Below are positions 9,908 through 21,233 of a DNA stretch of 64,000 nt, one piece after another (position 1 is the first letter of the stretch; each line of letters starts with the position of its first letter). The position numbers were made by a program, and so were the translations under genes. The stretch comes from Pelobates cultripes. Its lineage: Eukaryota > Chordata > Amphibia > Anura > Pelobatidae. The stretch spans positions 270,065,161 to 270,129,160 of the forward strand of contig OW240916.1 of the NCBI GenBank assembly GCA_933207985.1. The letters run 5' to 3'. The notes under the pieces are model-generated. The model had not been told where the DNA came from. It searched no databases and saw only the letters and a program-made list of their open reading frames with translations.

Positions 9908-10560
9908 ATGGATCTACCACAGCTTTCTCAGTCCTCTGAGACCGTAAGACAATAAGTTGATCTAATTGCTCGAATACTACATGAACATCACATTAGTCAA
10001 AATGACAATCAAACTCAAATTGACTCAATTTCTGTTACTTTAGCCCTTCTTCCCATGTAACCCATGTGTCTCTACCTACCAGTTTTTTTTTGGTGATAGA
10101 ACACACAGATTATTTATTCATGAGTACAAAATAATGCTTGCTGTGAAACAATGGACATTCTCTACGGATGACATAAAAATGAAATCAATTATCTTTTTAT
10201 TGCAAGGAGACACAGCAGAATGGGCTTTTAAGTTTTAAAACCGCTTATGTTTTACTAATTTAAACAATAAAAAAACAGCTTATGCTTTACTAATTTAGAC
10301 TCATTCCTGGGAGAAATGCCTAGTTATACGATGACACTCATAAAACAGATTCAGCTGAATCTCACTTACATACCCTCTCATAGTGATGCATCTATGTAGA
10401 AGGCTATATTGCCCAGTTCAGATGCTGGTCTTCTGAAACTATACAGAATGAAGCTGCTTTAACATACCAATACTGAAGTGGGCTCTCTGACATTTTGATA
10501 GATAAACTCACCTGTACAGGCATTTCTGAATCTCCTAAAAACCCAACTGACTTCAGTACC
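9908..10560 (+). pseudogene. Decayed Gag of the older LTR retrotransposon
   Basis: From ATG at 9,908 a Gag-like frame can be followed through stops and a frameshift: MDLPQLSQSS, then after a stop VDLIARILHEHHIS. After a shift in the T-run at 10,082 come FGDRTHRLF and IHEYKIMLAVKQW, then IIFLLQGDTAEWAFKF. The last phrase has the Ax-W form of retrotransposon Gag capsid domains. Further scraps (GEMPSY, LTCTGISESP) follow. The protein is non-functional. It lies just downstream of the LTR-like copy at 4,388-9,880, which is the main reason to call that repeat an LTR. Confidence 0.6.
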
Positions 10561-10700
10561 AGTTAGACATATAATTAGGACCAGCAATATTTGGACACTG
10601 ACACAATTTTCATAATTTTGGCTATGTAAACCAACACAATGGATTTGAAATGAAACAACTGAGATGCAACTGAAGTCGTTGAATAAAAATATCCTAAGGG
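10561..10700. mobile_element. Fragment of a Tc1/mariner element end
   Basis: The stretch AATATTTGGACACTGACACA followed by AATTTTCATAATTTTGGC, CACAATGGATTTGAAATG and AACAACTGAGATGCA resembles the terminal region of a widespread vertebrate Tc1 family. Only one end is present and no partner inverted repeat is seen nearby. Identification is from memory of the family wording. Confidence 0.5.
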
Positions 10701-11235
10701 GTTGAATAGAAATATCCTATGAAACTTTTAGGAATTGCAACCATTTTAAATACTCCGCTGACTTATACACCTGAAAATCAGAGGAACTCTACATATCCTT
10801 GAGTGGGGATCATCCACTTCACACATTCCAAACCAGAGCTGGATTTAAGCTATGGATATTGTGAGTAGTTCATTAATAACATACCAAATATCAAGTATAC
10901 CGATATACTGTACCTTTTTCTTTTGCTTCTCCCTTAAATGTACCACCGGACAACTAGTCTTCACCTGTGACTACACATCCTACCTGCTGCTCCACAAAGA
11001 TATCTCCCTACTGTGGTGGATTACATTATTTTGGACTATTGCAGAATTACTTGAACTTTACATATTAATATAAGTATTAATTTATATTATTTGCTCTTTA
11101 GGCACACCCTTTTCTTCTTTTTCTCTTACTATACTTATCCCGAGGGGACTAGAGGGGACCCCTCCCCCTATAGGTGGGCTGCCTATACCTTACATTTTTA
11201 TATTCCCTGTGACATAATAGCGCTCATCCTCATTT
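10701..11235. other. No clear feature; possible tail of the older Gag
   Basis: A short frame near 10,780 reads PENQRNSTYP, which could be the Gag C-terminus. The rest, with two weak open frames up to 83 codons, shows nothing I can identify. Confidence 0.4.
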
Positions 11236-13089
11236 CTGATCTTTTTTATAAGGAAAGAATTCTCCCCACCTTGCCATTCTCATTCTCAACCACACAAAGA
11301 TCATGCCTTTCCTACCCTTCAGACTTTCTCCCAGGCTACTGAACAAGAGGTGGCTGAGCTTCTCCTTTCCTCTTGCCCGCTCGATCCTGTCCCATCTCCC
11401 CTTACCAGATCTCTCTTCCCCTGTCTTGTGCCTTCCTTAACAAACAACTTTGACTGCTCTCTTTCTTCTGACATTGTCCCTGCTGACCTTAAACATGCAA
11501 CTGTAGTACCTATACTGAAAAAAACCATCTCTTGACCCATCCTCCCCCTCTAACTATCATCCCATATCCCTGCTCTCTCTTTCCTCAAAGCTTCTGGAAA
11601 GACTTGTCTTTGCCCGTGTTTCCCTTCCTCAATTCCAACTCTCTCCTTGACTCTATTCAATCTGGCTTGCGACCTCTCCACTCTGCTGAGACTGCTCTTA
11701 TCAAAGGTACTAATGACCTAATCACAGCTAAATCCAAAGGCCACTACTCCATACTAAGTCTTCTTGACCTTTCTGCTGCCTTTGACACCGTTGATCATGC
11801 TCTCCTTCTTCAATCACTCAGTCTCTGTGACTCGGTCCTCTTGTGGTTTTCCTCTTATCTCTCCCAACGCTCATTCAGTGTCTCCTTTTCTAATGACACC
11901 TCCTCCCCTTGTCCTGTCTCGGTTGGAGTCCCCTAAGGCTCTGTCCTTGGTCCCCTTCTATGTTCTCTTTATACTGCCTCTCTTGGCAAACATTACATCT
12001 TTTTGATTCCAACACCACCTTTACACTTATGACACCCAGATATATCTCTCCTCCCTGGACCTCTCCCCTGCCATCCTGCAATGTGTCACTGCTTGCCTAA
12101 CTTCCATCTCTGAATGGATGTCCTCCCACTTTCTGAAACTCAATCTCTCTAAAACTGAGCTCCTTGTCTTTCCTCCTCCTAATACTGATCCTCATCTTTC
12201 GCTCTCCCTTCAAATTATTGGTATCCACTTAAGTCCATCCTTGCAAGCGCGCTGTCTTGGCGTCATACATTACTCTGGCCTTACCTTTGAGCCTCACATT
12301 CAGTATGTTGTCAAATCCTGTAGATTCCATCTTAGAAATATAATAATTTCCTGCATGGATTATTGTAACCCTCTATTGATTGGTCTTGCCAAAAGCCGTA
12401 TTGCCCCTTTACAGTCTTTAATGAATGCTACTGCCAGAGTGATTTTCCTCTCTAGTCGGCCCTCTCACACCTCACCCCTCTGTCAGTCCTTACATTGGCT
12501 TCCTATCTCCTAAAGGAGTCAATTCAAAGTGCTAATCCATACCTATAAAGCACTGAACAATTCTAACCCCTCTTATATCTCATCACAGATCCATAGGTAT
12601 GTCCCTTTTCGGTCTCTCCGCTCTGCCTGTGACCTTCTCCTGTCCACTGCTCGCACCCGTATGGCCAACCCACGCTTGCAGGACTTCTTGCAGGCAGCTC
12701 CCTTCCTATGGAATAGCCTCCCCTAGTCTTCACTCATTTAAGAAGTGCCTTAAAACCCATTTCTTTAGGAAAGCTTATGCTTATGGCCTCCCAGACTAAC
12801 CTATACCTCACATACCTGTCTCTTGCTCTCTCCTAAATGGCAGAACTCTACTCTCTCCTCCTGCTCTGCTTCAATCCCCCCTTATTGGATTGCTATTTCC
12901 TGTGCTAATGTGTTTTATACCCCACCTCCAATAGACTGTAAGCTTGTTTGAGCAGGGCCCTCTTCAACCTATCGTCCCTGTAAGTTTTCTTGTAATTGTC
13001 CTATTTATAGTTAAGTCCCCCTTCTCATAATATTGTAAAGTGCAATGGAATCTGTTTGTGCTATATAAATGGCGATAATAATAATAATT
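11236..13089 (+). mobile_element. L2-clade LINE copy 2, degenerate, complete 3' end
   Basis: It starts in the linker before the RT (AACAATTCTCCCC-type sequence) and runs through [11 protein letters not shown] (11,766), VSVGVP and [19 protein letters not shown]. It ends with an untranslated tail and a (GATAATAATAAT) microsatellite at 13,070-13,089, as L2 elements do. Several frameshifts and stops break it. The catalytic YADD box is changed to YTYD near 12,022, and a 60-70 bp deletion near 12,345 removes sequence before [12 protein letters not shown]. It is 5'-truncated and inactive. It separates the old Gag remnant from its presumed 3' LTR. Confidence 0.9.
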
Positions 13090-13359
13090 CCTGATATGTG
13101 ATGTCATCCATTCTCGCAAGACCTTGGCAATAGTGGTGGTGCTATGTCCTGTGGCTGGGAGCAGTGTTTTGATGGCTGGAAGGCAATTACACACATTGTT
13201 TATACTGGTGAGTTTTATTCTTGTAAGGGCAATTGTACATTGGGAAAGGGACAGAAATCCTGAAATGTTTGTCTTTTGTGTCTTTTAATTTGTCTTCAAA
13301 TTAATGGCTTATGGCTTTACAAGTGGCCTTTATAAACTGGGCACTGCATTGTGCTTTTC

Positions 13360-14125
13360 TAGGATTTTGGTGATGTATCTTTCAGAGACAATGACAGACA
13401 TAATGCACGGATATTTAAGTGCATGTCATTGATGCCTTCTTGCCATTTCAATGTGTTCAAACCGTTTTTCTTATGCTACTCTTTGTATCTCTCCCTGCAG
13501 TTCTTTTCTCGTGGGGCCCAATGTTCCCTGCCCCAAGAACCTGTGTCCAATACACTCATTCTGGAAGCACTTCCCAATTATCTACCTCTGCGTGCCTCCA
13601 TGAATTACAGTTCAGCTTCTCTCCAAGAAACTATTTGGATGGATTCAACTGTTACAAACCTCTTCTTTGTTTTATGTTCCCCTCTCTTATTTAATTCCCT
13701 AAGCACTTTGGACAGATTTTATGGACACAGTCTTGCCCTGGCTTAAAAGACTTTCTTTCTAAAACCCTTAATTTTCAAGAACTGACTGAATGGTAACAAC
13801 TTGGCCTGGATTTATGGTGTTCCCTGACGTGATACTCTGTTATCAACAAAAGAATCGCTCAATAACCTGTCTTATTCCTCCATCTCGTTACTTTAAAGTA
13901 CTGATTCTCTGACTGGATATTCTGGCTATATATTGGATCATTCAACTACCATGCTTACCTCATCGAACATCTCATCAGATCATGTGTTCCAGATAAACTG
14001 CTATCAAAACACTCTGCCTGCAAAAAGTATGTCTTATTTTTTGTTGTTACTTTTCTCTGGTGGATATTTTGTTTTGCAAAACCAGAATTGGAAATCACAT
14101 TACGACAGCTGTTTTGACCTTATAG
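13360..14125 (+). repeat. Second, uninterrupted LTR-like copy of the old retrotransposon
   Basis: It matches the three pieces of the copy at 4,388-9,880 in the same orientation, including TTCAACTACCATGCTTACCT and the CCAGATAAACTG segment. It serves as the reference empty site for the MITE and hAT insertions of the first copy. The motif CATGTAATGTTTACAT just beyond it (14,147) also occurs before the first copy (4,308), so the true repeat ends may lie farther out. Confidence 0.55.
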
Positions 14126-14671
14126 AAATATTATTTTCACATAACCATGTAATGTTTACATGCAGCTGTCATTTTTCATAAAACTGCCATCATTAAATTT
14201 TGCTATAAATTATGTACAAAGATTAATGAATGTGGAGTATGCAATGCAAACAAATTGAAATCTCCAAAAACTAAAGTGCCAATTTTATTTACAGTGAAAT
14301 GGAGTTTGTAAACAGCTGGCAATTTGACAAAAATAACTGATGTCTTTGATGCCACTGGACCCTTAGTGTATAGCCCCTGAGTTTGCTTATTATTAAGAGA
14401 AAATTTATATACTAGCATGAACTGTACATTTTCAGCAACCTGCACCACAGAAAAACAGCAAATCTAACCATTAATTTCACAACGAAATTGCTTAACCAAG
14501 TTTAAACAGATAATCTTTTACATAGCTGTGTGAATAAAAAGTGTCCTCACAGAGAACAAAGTGTCATAATAGCGCTTAAAGAATCACAATAAACTCAATT
14601 GTGCAAATAACAATTTAAAAGCGGCCCAAAAAGCATGTGAAGGGATACCTTCCTTCCCTCACCCAATACAA
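14126..14671. other. AT-rich stretch without recognised feature
   Basis: No frame longer than 81 codons and no terminal repeats are visible. It directly precedes the Tc1 element. Confidence 0.5.
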
Positions 14672-14673
14672 TA

Positions 14674-14698
14674 CAGGGAGTGCAGAATTATTAGGCAA
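14674..14698 (+). repeat. Left terminal inverted repeat of the Tc1 element
   Basis: 25 bp starting CAGGGAGTGC, preceded by target TA. An exact inverse partner is at 16,212-16,236. Confidence 0.95.
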
Positions 14699-14853
14699 AT
14701 TAGTATTTTGACCACATCATCCTCTTTATGCATGTTGTCTTACTCCAAGCTGTATAGGCTCGAAAGCCTACTACCAATTAAGCATATTAGGTGATGTGCA
14801 TCTCTGTAATGAGAAGGGGTGTGGTCTAATGACATCAACACCCTATATCAGGT

Positions 14854-14873
14854 GTGCATAATTATTAGGCAAC
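14854..14873 (+). repeat. Left inner transposase-site repeat
   Basis: GTGCATAATTATTAGGCAAC repeats the core of the terminal repeat (ATTATTAGGCAA) and is exactly inverted at 16,027-16,046. By analogy with IR/DR Tc1 elements it is a likely second transposase-binding site. Confidence 0.8.
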
Positions 14874-14891
14874 TTCCTTTCCTTTGGCAAA

Positions 14892-15908
14892 ATGGGTCAA
14901 AAGAAGGACTTGACAGGCTCAGAAAAGTCAAAAATAGTGAGATATCTTGCAGAGGGATGCAGCACTCTTAAAATTGCAAAGCTTCTGAAGCGTGATCATC
15001 GAACAATCAAGCGTTTCATTCAAAATAGTCAACAGGGTCGCAAGAAGCGTGTGGAAAAACCAAGGCGCAAAATAACTGCCCATGAACTGAGAAAAGTCAA
15101 GCGTGCAGCTGCCACGATGCCACTTGCCACCAGTTTGGCCATATTTCAGAGCTGCAACATCACTGGAGTGCCCAAAAGCACAAGGTGTGCAATACTCAGA
15201 GACATGGCCAAGGTAAGAAAGGCTGAAAGACGACCACCACTGAACAAGACACACAAGCTGAAACGTCAAGACTGGGCCAAGAAATATCTCAAGACTGATT
15301 TTTCTAAGGTTTTATGGACTGATGAAATGAGAGTGAGTCTTGATGGGCCAGATGGATGGGCCCGTGGCTGGATTGGTAAAGGGCAGAGAGCTCCAGTCCG
15401 ACTCAGACGCCAGCAAGGTGGAGGTGGAGTACTGGTTTGGGCTGGTATCATCAAAGATGAGCTTGTGGGGCCTTTTCGGGTTGAGGATGGAGTCAAGCTC
15501 AACTCCCAGTCCTACTGCCAGTTCCTGGAAGACACCTTCTTCAAGCAGTGGTACAGGAAGAAGTCTGCATCCTTCAAGAAAAACATGATTTTCATGCAGG
15601 ACAATGCTCCATCACACGCGTCCAAGTACTCCACAGCGTGGCTGGCAAGAAAGGGTATAAAAGAAGAAAATCTAATGACATGGCCTCCTTGTTCACCTGA
15701 TCTGAACCCCATTGAGAACCTGTGGTCCATCATCAAATGTGAGATTTACAAGGAGGGAAAACAGTACACCTCTCTGAACAGTGTCTGGGAGGCTGTGGTT
15801 GCTGCTGCACGCAATGTTGATGGTGAACAGATCAAAACACTGACAGAATCCATGGATGGCAGGCTTTTGAGTGTCCTTGCAAAGAAAGGTGGCTATATTG
15901 GTCACTGA
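14892..15908 (+). CDS. Tc1-like transposase, 338 aa, apparently intact
   Basis: The enzyme cuts and pastes the element at TA targets through a DDE nuclease with two metal ions. Residues 7-45 form the first helix-turn-helix (KIAKLLKRDHRTIKRFI) and about 60-105 the second (RED-like) DNA-binding domain. Catalytic residues are D144 in LWTDEM, D237 in MQDNAPSH and E275 in DLNPIENLW. Thirty-seven residues lie between D237 and E275, so the triad is DD37E rather than the DD34E of Sleeping Beauty-type enzymes. The glycine-rich QQGGGGVLVWAG segment at 174-185 is typical of the family. Length is normal (about 340 aa) with no stop or frameshift. The ATG at 14,892 sits in CAAAATGGG, the only sensible start. 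The stop TGA is 328 bases before the right end. Confidence 0.97.
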   Translation: MGQKKDLTGSEKSKIVRYLAEGCSTLKIAKLLKRDHRTIKRFIQNSQQGRKKRVEKPRRKITAHELRKVKRAAATMPLATSLAIFQSCNITGVPKSTRCAILRDMAKVRKAERRPPLNKTHKLKRQDWAKKYLKTDFSKVLWTDEMRVSLDGPDGWARGWIGKGQRAPVRLRRQQGGGGVLVWAGIIKDELVGPFRVEDGVKLNSQSYCQFLEDTFFKQWYRKKSASFKKNMIFMQDNAPSHASKYSTAWLARKGIKEENLMTWPPCSPDLNPIENLWSIIKCEIYKEGKQYTSLNSVWEAVVAAARNVDGEQIKTLTESMDGRLLSVLAKKGGYIGH

Positions 15909-16026
15909 TTTGTTTTTGTTTTGTTTTTGAATGTCAGAAATGTATATTTGTGAATGTTGAGATGTTATATTGGTTTCACTGGTAATAATAAATAATTGAA
16001 ATGGGTATATATTTGTTTTTTGTTAA

Positions 16027-16046
16027 GTTGCCTAATAATTATGCAC
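16027..16046 (-). repeat. Right inner transposase-site repeat
   Basis: Exact inverse of 14,854-14,873. Confidence 0.8.
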
Positions 16047-16211
16047 AGTAATAGTCACCTGCACACACAGATATCCCCCTAACATAGCTATAACTAAAAA
16101 CAAACTAAAAACTACTTCCAAAAATATTCAGCTTTGATATTAATGAGTTTTTTGGGTTCATTGAGAACATGGTTGTTGTTCAATAATAAAATTAATCCTC
16201 AAAAATACAAC

Positions 16212-16236
16212 TTGCCTAATAATTCTGCACTCCCTG
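16212..16236 (-). repeat. Right terminal inverted repeat of the Tc1 element
   Basis: Exact inverse of 14,674-14,698, followed by target TA. Confidence 0.95.
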
Positions 16237-16238
16237 TA

Positions 16239-19200
16239 TAGATAGACAGAAGTGCATACAAATGAAAACAGCCCTATACTACAAAGAGTTGAGCATTGAA
16301 ACTGTAATTTAATGGTGCATATAGGGGGGATGAGCTTCCCTCTTTCTTTATATGTAGATATATATATGTAAATCTTTAAGCGTAGATGGGACATAAAAAA
16401 GAGAAACAAAATCACATATGTGGTGAGGATGTTACCATGATAACAAGTAATAAATGGTGTAAGAAATACACTCACATCAACCTAAGCCCAGTATGTATGG
16501 CTCAGTTTTTTGTTTTTTTGCTTTAGTGCTCTTAAGGTAGCACACAACCTCTCCTCCAGGATTGGCTCTCTCTAACTCCACTCTTTGTTATATTAGGTTT
16601 TTTTCACTTATATACACTTCTGTCTATACCTGTAGGATATACAGTAAAAAAAATGTACTACTGAAATTTACGTATTATGAATGGAGATCTATTTAAAATA
16701 TTATTATTAAAGGACATCTACAGGTTTCCTTTGAACCTCATTTATGTGTATGTGAGTTTCTTGTTTATTGTTTTATGTCACTTACTATTTTTTTCTTAAT
16801 AAAATGTAAGTTATAAATACTATTTTTTAAACTAGTAGCTCCTCAGCTGCTAGTCCATCATTTTTGCCTCATATCTCAAAAACGGAAGCTGGTTGGGATG
16901 CAGTCAGTGTGAAGTAAAGATTCTCTATATGAATAACTTTTTCTGTATATCTAAGGCAGCGCCGAGGGCTGATTAGTCTTGGGATCATAAGCAGGGCATT
17001 GGTGACTGGTAAGTGCTGACTGCAATCAGTGCTGATTGTAATACCTATTGCAAACTGAAATGGCAGTCATAAATAAGAATGGATGACAAATCAGCATTAT
17101 ACATATGGTTAAGTCCAGAACACTGAGAAAAAAATGTGTTATTTTTTAACAAAACAAAATATTTGAGCAAAGAGAAAATACAGCAGACCTATGGGGCCAA
17201 AACCAATCAAACTATCTTCATCTTCATGTTGGTGCCCAGAGGTATAGTGATCACGAATGGTCACCCAGGGGACCTGTACCAGGTTACCCCTGTATGTTAA
17301 TAACAAGAAGGCAGCAATAACTACCAGCAGCTAGTATTGTATGACAGTGAGCAGCCACTGGCTAGAGAACATGTCCCCAGTCGTGGCACAGTGAGTGAGA
17401 GCAAGGGGGAGGTAATAAAGCTCCCTTATACTAATATGGGGGTCTGCTAGTGATACGAGCAGACAAATAGTCATAAAAAGAATTTACCAGCAGCTTTTTG
17501 TTTTCAAAATTATTAAGGATTATGTCTCCATAAATTACATTGAATCGCAAATCCAATATTTTATATGTAAAATATAGCTATTGGATTCAATAGTCAAACG
17601 GTATAGCATGCTTCAGAGAAATACTTCACAAAAAAAGTGCAAGTCAATGAGGCAAACATCACTATTGCATTGTTTGAAGAAAGTGCCACAGCCACAATTT
17701 TCACCTTACAGCGATGGTCTGGAGCGTAACCTGCTGCTAAACAGTGAATCACAGAGAAAGTTAGACAACTGAATGCTAGAGACTTAACAATTGCATTGAA
17801 TGCAAAAAGCTGAAATTATAAAAAACAAATTTAGTGTTTAGTGAATATGGCTTGCAGTGTACCTAAGCCCATTTTACAGATCACTTGCACAGTCCCTATA
17901 TCTCAATTACATACAGCACCTTTAGTATGAGGTAAATTAATGGATTAAAATGCGGGAGTGTTTGAATGTGTGTGATTTAATTTACTCAGCATGGGCCAAG
18001 ATCCTTATGGGACTTTTCCAAATTTAAGTTGAAATATTGACATAAAAAATCAGGTATCTTTTAACTAACACAGATACAGACCATATGCATATGGAAACCA
18101 GACATAAGGGGCAAGATTTCATGTGATCATCTGAAGCATATGTAACAGTGAATCCTACAGTTGTGTTTTAGATTTTGTCCATGTGAGAATTAGACATTAA
18201 AGCTCGGTGGATTTACTTGTGTTTTCCCCACTACATCTTAAATAATGATAACCTTGTAGAGGTTGCTGACAGAGTCTCAAAATGGACTTTTACCAACTGG
18301 AGAGATTGTCTGGGAGTTTTTGCAACCATATGGCCCTCAGGCCTTACCAAGATCAAAAGCACTTAAACAGAAATTGCAAGCAATTCCATAATTTGCTAAT
18401 TATTTGTTCTCATAAAATGCACAAAGAGTATGTCAAGATGGTCTCTCTGAAAGCATGCTTGACTTATTTGTCCCAGATCACTGATCTAGCTTTAAAAAGA
18501 TTGAAGAGAGGCATTTTACAAAAGTATAGCTGCTGCAAAGTACATATGTTAACACTTAGAGTACCTTTGCAGCCATCGCGTGTGACCATACTTACAGCTG
18601 GTGTCATGGGATCTCCTCTACTTGACATCTGGAGACATACATCCTTTGATTTCTCACCTCCACTTACACATGTCATTGCTTGTGCCTGGCTGCACACAAC
18701 TGTCATTAGTAAAACAGGTCCAGTAGAGAAGGTATAGATCAGAGCACAATGCATGACTCGAATCTTGACTGAGTGCATATTTGGTGTACTCAAACTGTTT
18801 TCATTGTCTAGATCACTCTGGGAATGTAATTCTCTACTCCTCTCAAAAGGATGTCAGATCCAAAACTGCATGCTGTTGTTTGAGTATTATAGTGCAGCGC
18901 AATAGTCATCTGGGGTAAGTTCCCCGAAATCAGAATATTGAAATGGAGGTGCCAGAACTTTAGACCAGATGTGCAAAAATACTAGGTCCTAGTCCAGCTC
19001 ATTCATAAGCTCTCCCAAGGTATATGATTGGTAGTAATACTTAAATTTGAACCAATAATGCTGATGAAAGTATGTCAAAGACGCAAAATTCACATGCCAC
19101 ATGTGTATGACTAGCATGCTTAATAATAGGTGATGCTGAGAAACATACCCTGGATACCATATGAGGTTATATCATTTTAAGGAAATGTACAGTGTGAAAA

Positions 19201-19690
19201 AGTATCAGATACAACATACAAATATTTGGACAATCGTACTGATTGTACTGATGCTAATAAAAACCTAATTAAAACAAATATTTGGTTTGAGAATGTGTAC
19301 TAGCGCAAACTTACATTCCGGAATAAGTGCGCACTCCATTGTGGATGAAACAAAATAGCAGTCATAATAATTTGCTATAAGACACGTTTGTATATAGATT
19401 TTATGCCATTTCGAAAATATTTACATTTACATCATAAGCAGTTGTGAGTGCTAAGATATGTACACCACTTGGCTATACATGATACATCATAACATGGTAC
19501 AAATGACACCATAATATCGCTAGCATTTGTGAAAATAAAAGTTCTCAGTCTAGGTCAAATTATCCAGATAATAGGGAGCAGATAACCATGCAAACATTCA
19601 CATCTATCAATTACACTGATATATATTAATCCACAAGACTGGAAAAGGAAGTGCAACGGACCAAAAGACACATCAAGAAACAATCACAAC
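16239..19690. other. 3.4 kb AT-rich sequence, nothing recognised
   Basis: The longest open frame (18,282-18,737, 151 codons, plus strand) has no motif I know, no coding-like composition and is overlapped by an antisense frame. No terminal repeats, poly(A) or tRNA-like structure was seen. It may be old unique intergenic DNA or decayed repeats beyond recognition. Confidence 0.5.
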
Positions 19691-20294
19691 ACTTAAAATC
19701 ACACTTAAAAGATTAGTCAGGCACCATGACCACTTTAGTGATTCAGTAGTCAAGGTGTCTTGAGTCTTTTTTGCAGTGTTTTGCGTTGAAACTCTGCACA
19801 TATGAAGAGGAACCCTTTTGCTGCCAGAGGTGTAGCTATACCTCTGGCAACCCCATAGGGGTGTCATTAGCTCATGTCAATTCTATGCAGATTTTTAAGC
19901 ACAGACACTCATTCATTGGCAGGGAACGGACAATCTCTGACAATCAATGAGCTGAATTATTGGCAATCGTCTTTTGCTGCTCTACAGAAACTGGATGTTG
20001 TAAATCTGCCTTCAAAGAAAATCAGAAGCCTGACGGAACCCTGGTAAAACGGCAAACCATTACTAAACCCAGGTATTCCTACCATCATAGCCATTACAGC
20101 AGGTTCTTCTGGTTATGACGGTTGGAGAAAGCCTTTCAATGTAACACACTTAAAAGTGTGTGACACTTGCAGTACAACTTGTAAAATGAAATAAATCCAT
20201 AAAGTATGAATTGTACTTCATGAGTTACTTTCCTTTTGCATCAAGTACTAACGGAACACCTAAAGCAACCTAACCACTATAGTGATCTGGTTAG
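19691..20294. repeat. Degenerate T2-like MITE material
   Basis: The left part reads TTAAAAGATTAGTCAGGCAC with CATGACCACTTTAGTGAT. The right part reads CCTAACCACTATAGTGATCT. These look like diverged opposite ends of the CACCATAACCACT-type TTAA elements found elsewhere in the window (for example near 45,490). Boundaries are uncertain. Confidence 0.35.
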
Positions 20295-20725
20295 TTTTTT
20301 AACCCCGTAGTGACCAGACTGTTTTTCAATTTTCTTACCGTTAAGGAACAGGGCTGTTTTTACATTTATACGGTGTTTGTCTTTAGCTGTACTTTTTTTC
20401 TTACTCATTTACTGTACCCACACATATTATATACTGTTTTTCTCGCCATTAATGGTCTTTCTAAAGATACCATTATTTTCATCACATCATATAATTTACT
20501 GTAAATTTATTTTCTAAAATATGATGAAAAAATTAAAAAACACCCTTTTTCTAACTTTGATCCCCACAATCTTACACATCATGTCTAGTCTTTTGTAGTA
20601 GCCACTTTTATTTGTTTTTTGCATTTTTTTTACACAAAAAAATGCACTTTTACTGGTGATTTCATCATTGTGATAGGTTTTACTGTTTTAAACACTCAGG
20701 TTTTATTGAGTTTTGAAAAGTTACG
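20295..20725 (+). mobile_element. Fragment of the TTAACCCC...GGACC DNA-transposon family
   Basis: It begins TTAACCCCGTAGTGACCAG, a diverged form of the piggyBac-like end at 3,795. It continues with GTGTTTGTCTTTAGCTGTAC and TTTCTCGCCATTAATGG. The downstream part (TTTACTGGTGATTTCATCAT and TTTTACTGTTTTAAACAC) is related, on the opposite strand, to the repeated sequence at 61,092-61,328. No coding frame is seen. Confidence 0.5.
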
Positions 20726-20834
20726 GGTCAATATAGGGCTTGCCAATTCAGTTTGCTGTGTCTCTGTTGCCTTTTGAGGCCATTTGGTAGCCCAGGAATG
20801 TGAACCCTGCATGGATGTAAATCTATGGATACTT

Positions 20835-21233
20835 GTGGCTTTACTTACCTCCACCGAGCCGTGCAGACCTCCTCCTGTCGCATGGTCCGGGCGCTCCACG
20901 TGACCTCCTTGCGGCTGCACGGCTGGACGCCTATATATAAATGTGGGTATGACGTCATGGCCACTCTTAAAGTGACTACGTCATCATTGTGATCCTCATG
21001 TGTTTTGGATTGTAGTGATGACGTGGACCATCAGAACATTGCCCTATTGTGGTTTCTGTTAGAACCTCGTTTAGTGCTCCAAGTGATACCCTTGTGATTT
21101 CCTGTGTTTGACCTCGGCTTCGTATTTGACTTTTGATTTCTGGTATCCTGACCCCGGCTTCGTATTTGACTCGTGATTTCTGGTATCCTGACCAAGCTTT
21201 GTATCGACTCTGATTATTCCTGTTATACCTGTC
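20835..21233 (+). repeat. LTR-like fragment with TATA box and internal tandem duplication
   Basis: A TATATATAAATG box at about 20,931 is followed by TGACGTCA and, further on, a repeated TTTGAC..TGATTTCTGGTATCCTGACC unit of about 50 bp (two and a half copies, 21,105-21,195). The wording resembles the R-U5 part of the minus-strand solo LTR at 44,730-45,312. The 5' end is not found. The next LTR begins directly at 21,234. Confidence 0.4.

Larger units (their letters stand above)
14674..16236 (+). mobile_element. Complete Tc1-type DNA transposon with DD37E transposase (TRT-like family)
   Basis: The 1,563-bp element lies between TA dinucleotides (14,672-14,673 and 16,237-16,238). Its 25-bp terminal inverted repeats, beginning CAGGGAGTGCAGAATTATTA, are perfect. 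A second pair of inner repeats (20 bp, GTGCATAATTATTAGGCAAC) is at 14,854-14,873 and, inverted, at 16,027-16,046, also perfect. Together they make an IR/DR-like end structure. The single gene is intact. I recall this combination of ends and DD37E spacing as the vertebrate TRT group of Tc1-like elements. Perfect ends, perfect inner repeats and an intact gene mean a recent insertion, possibly still mobile. Confidence 0.95.

Noticed and set aside
15266..15905. Antisense frames within the Tc1 transposase
   Set aside because: Shadows of the transposase frame.
18282..18737. 151-codon frame as a possible gene
   Set aside because: No recognisable motif, an antisense frame of similar size overlaps it and no splice or promoter context was seen.
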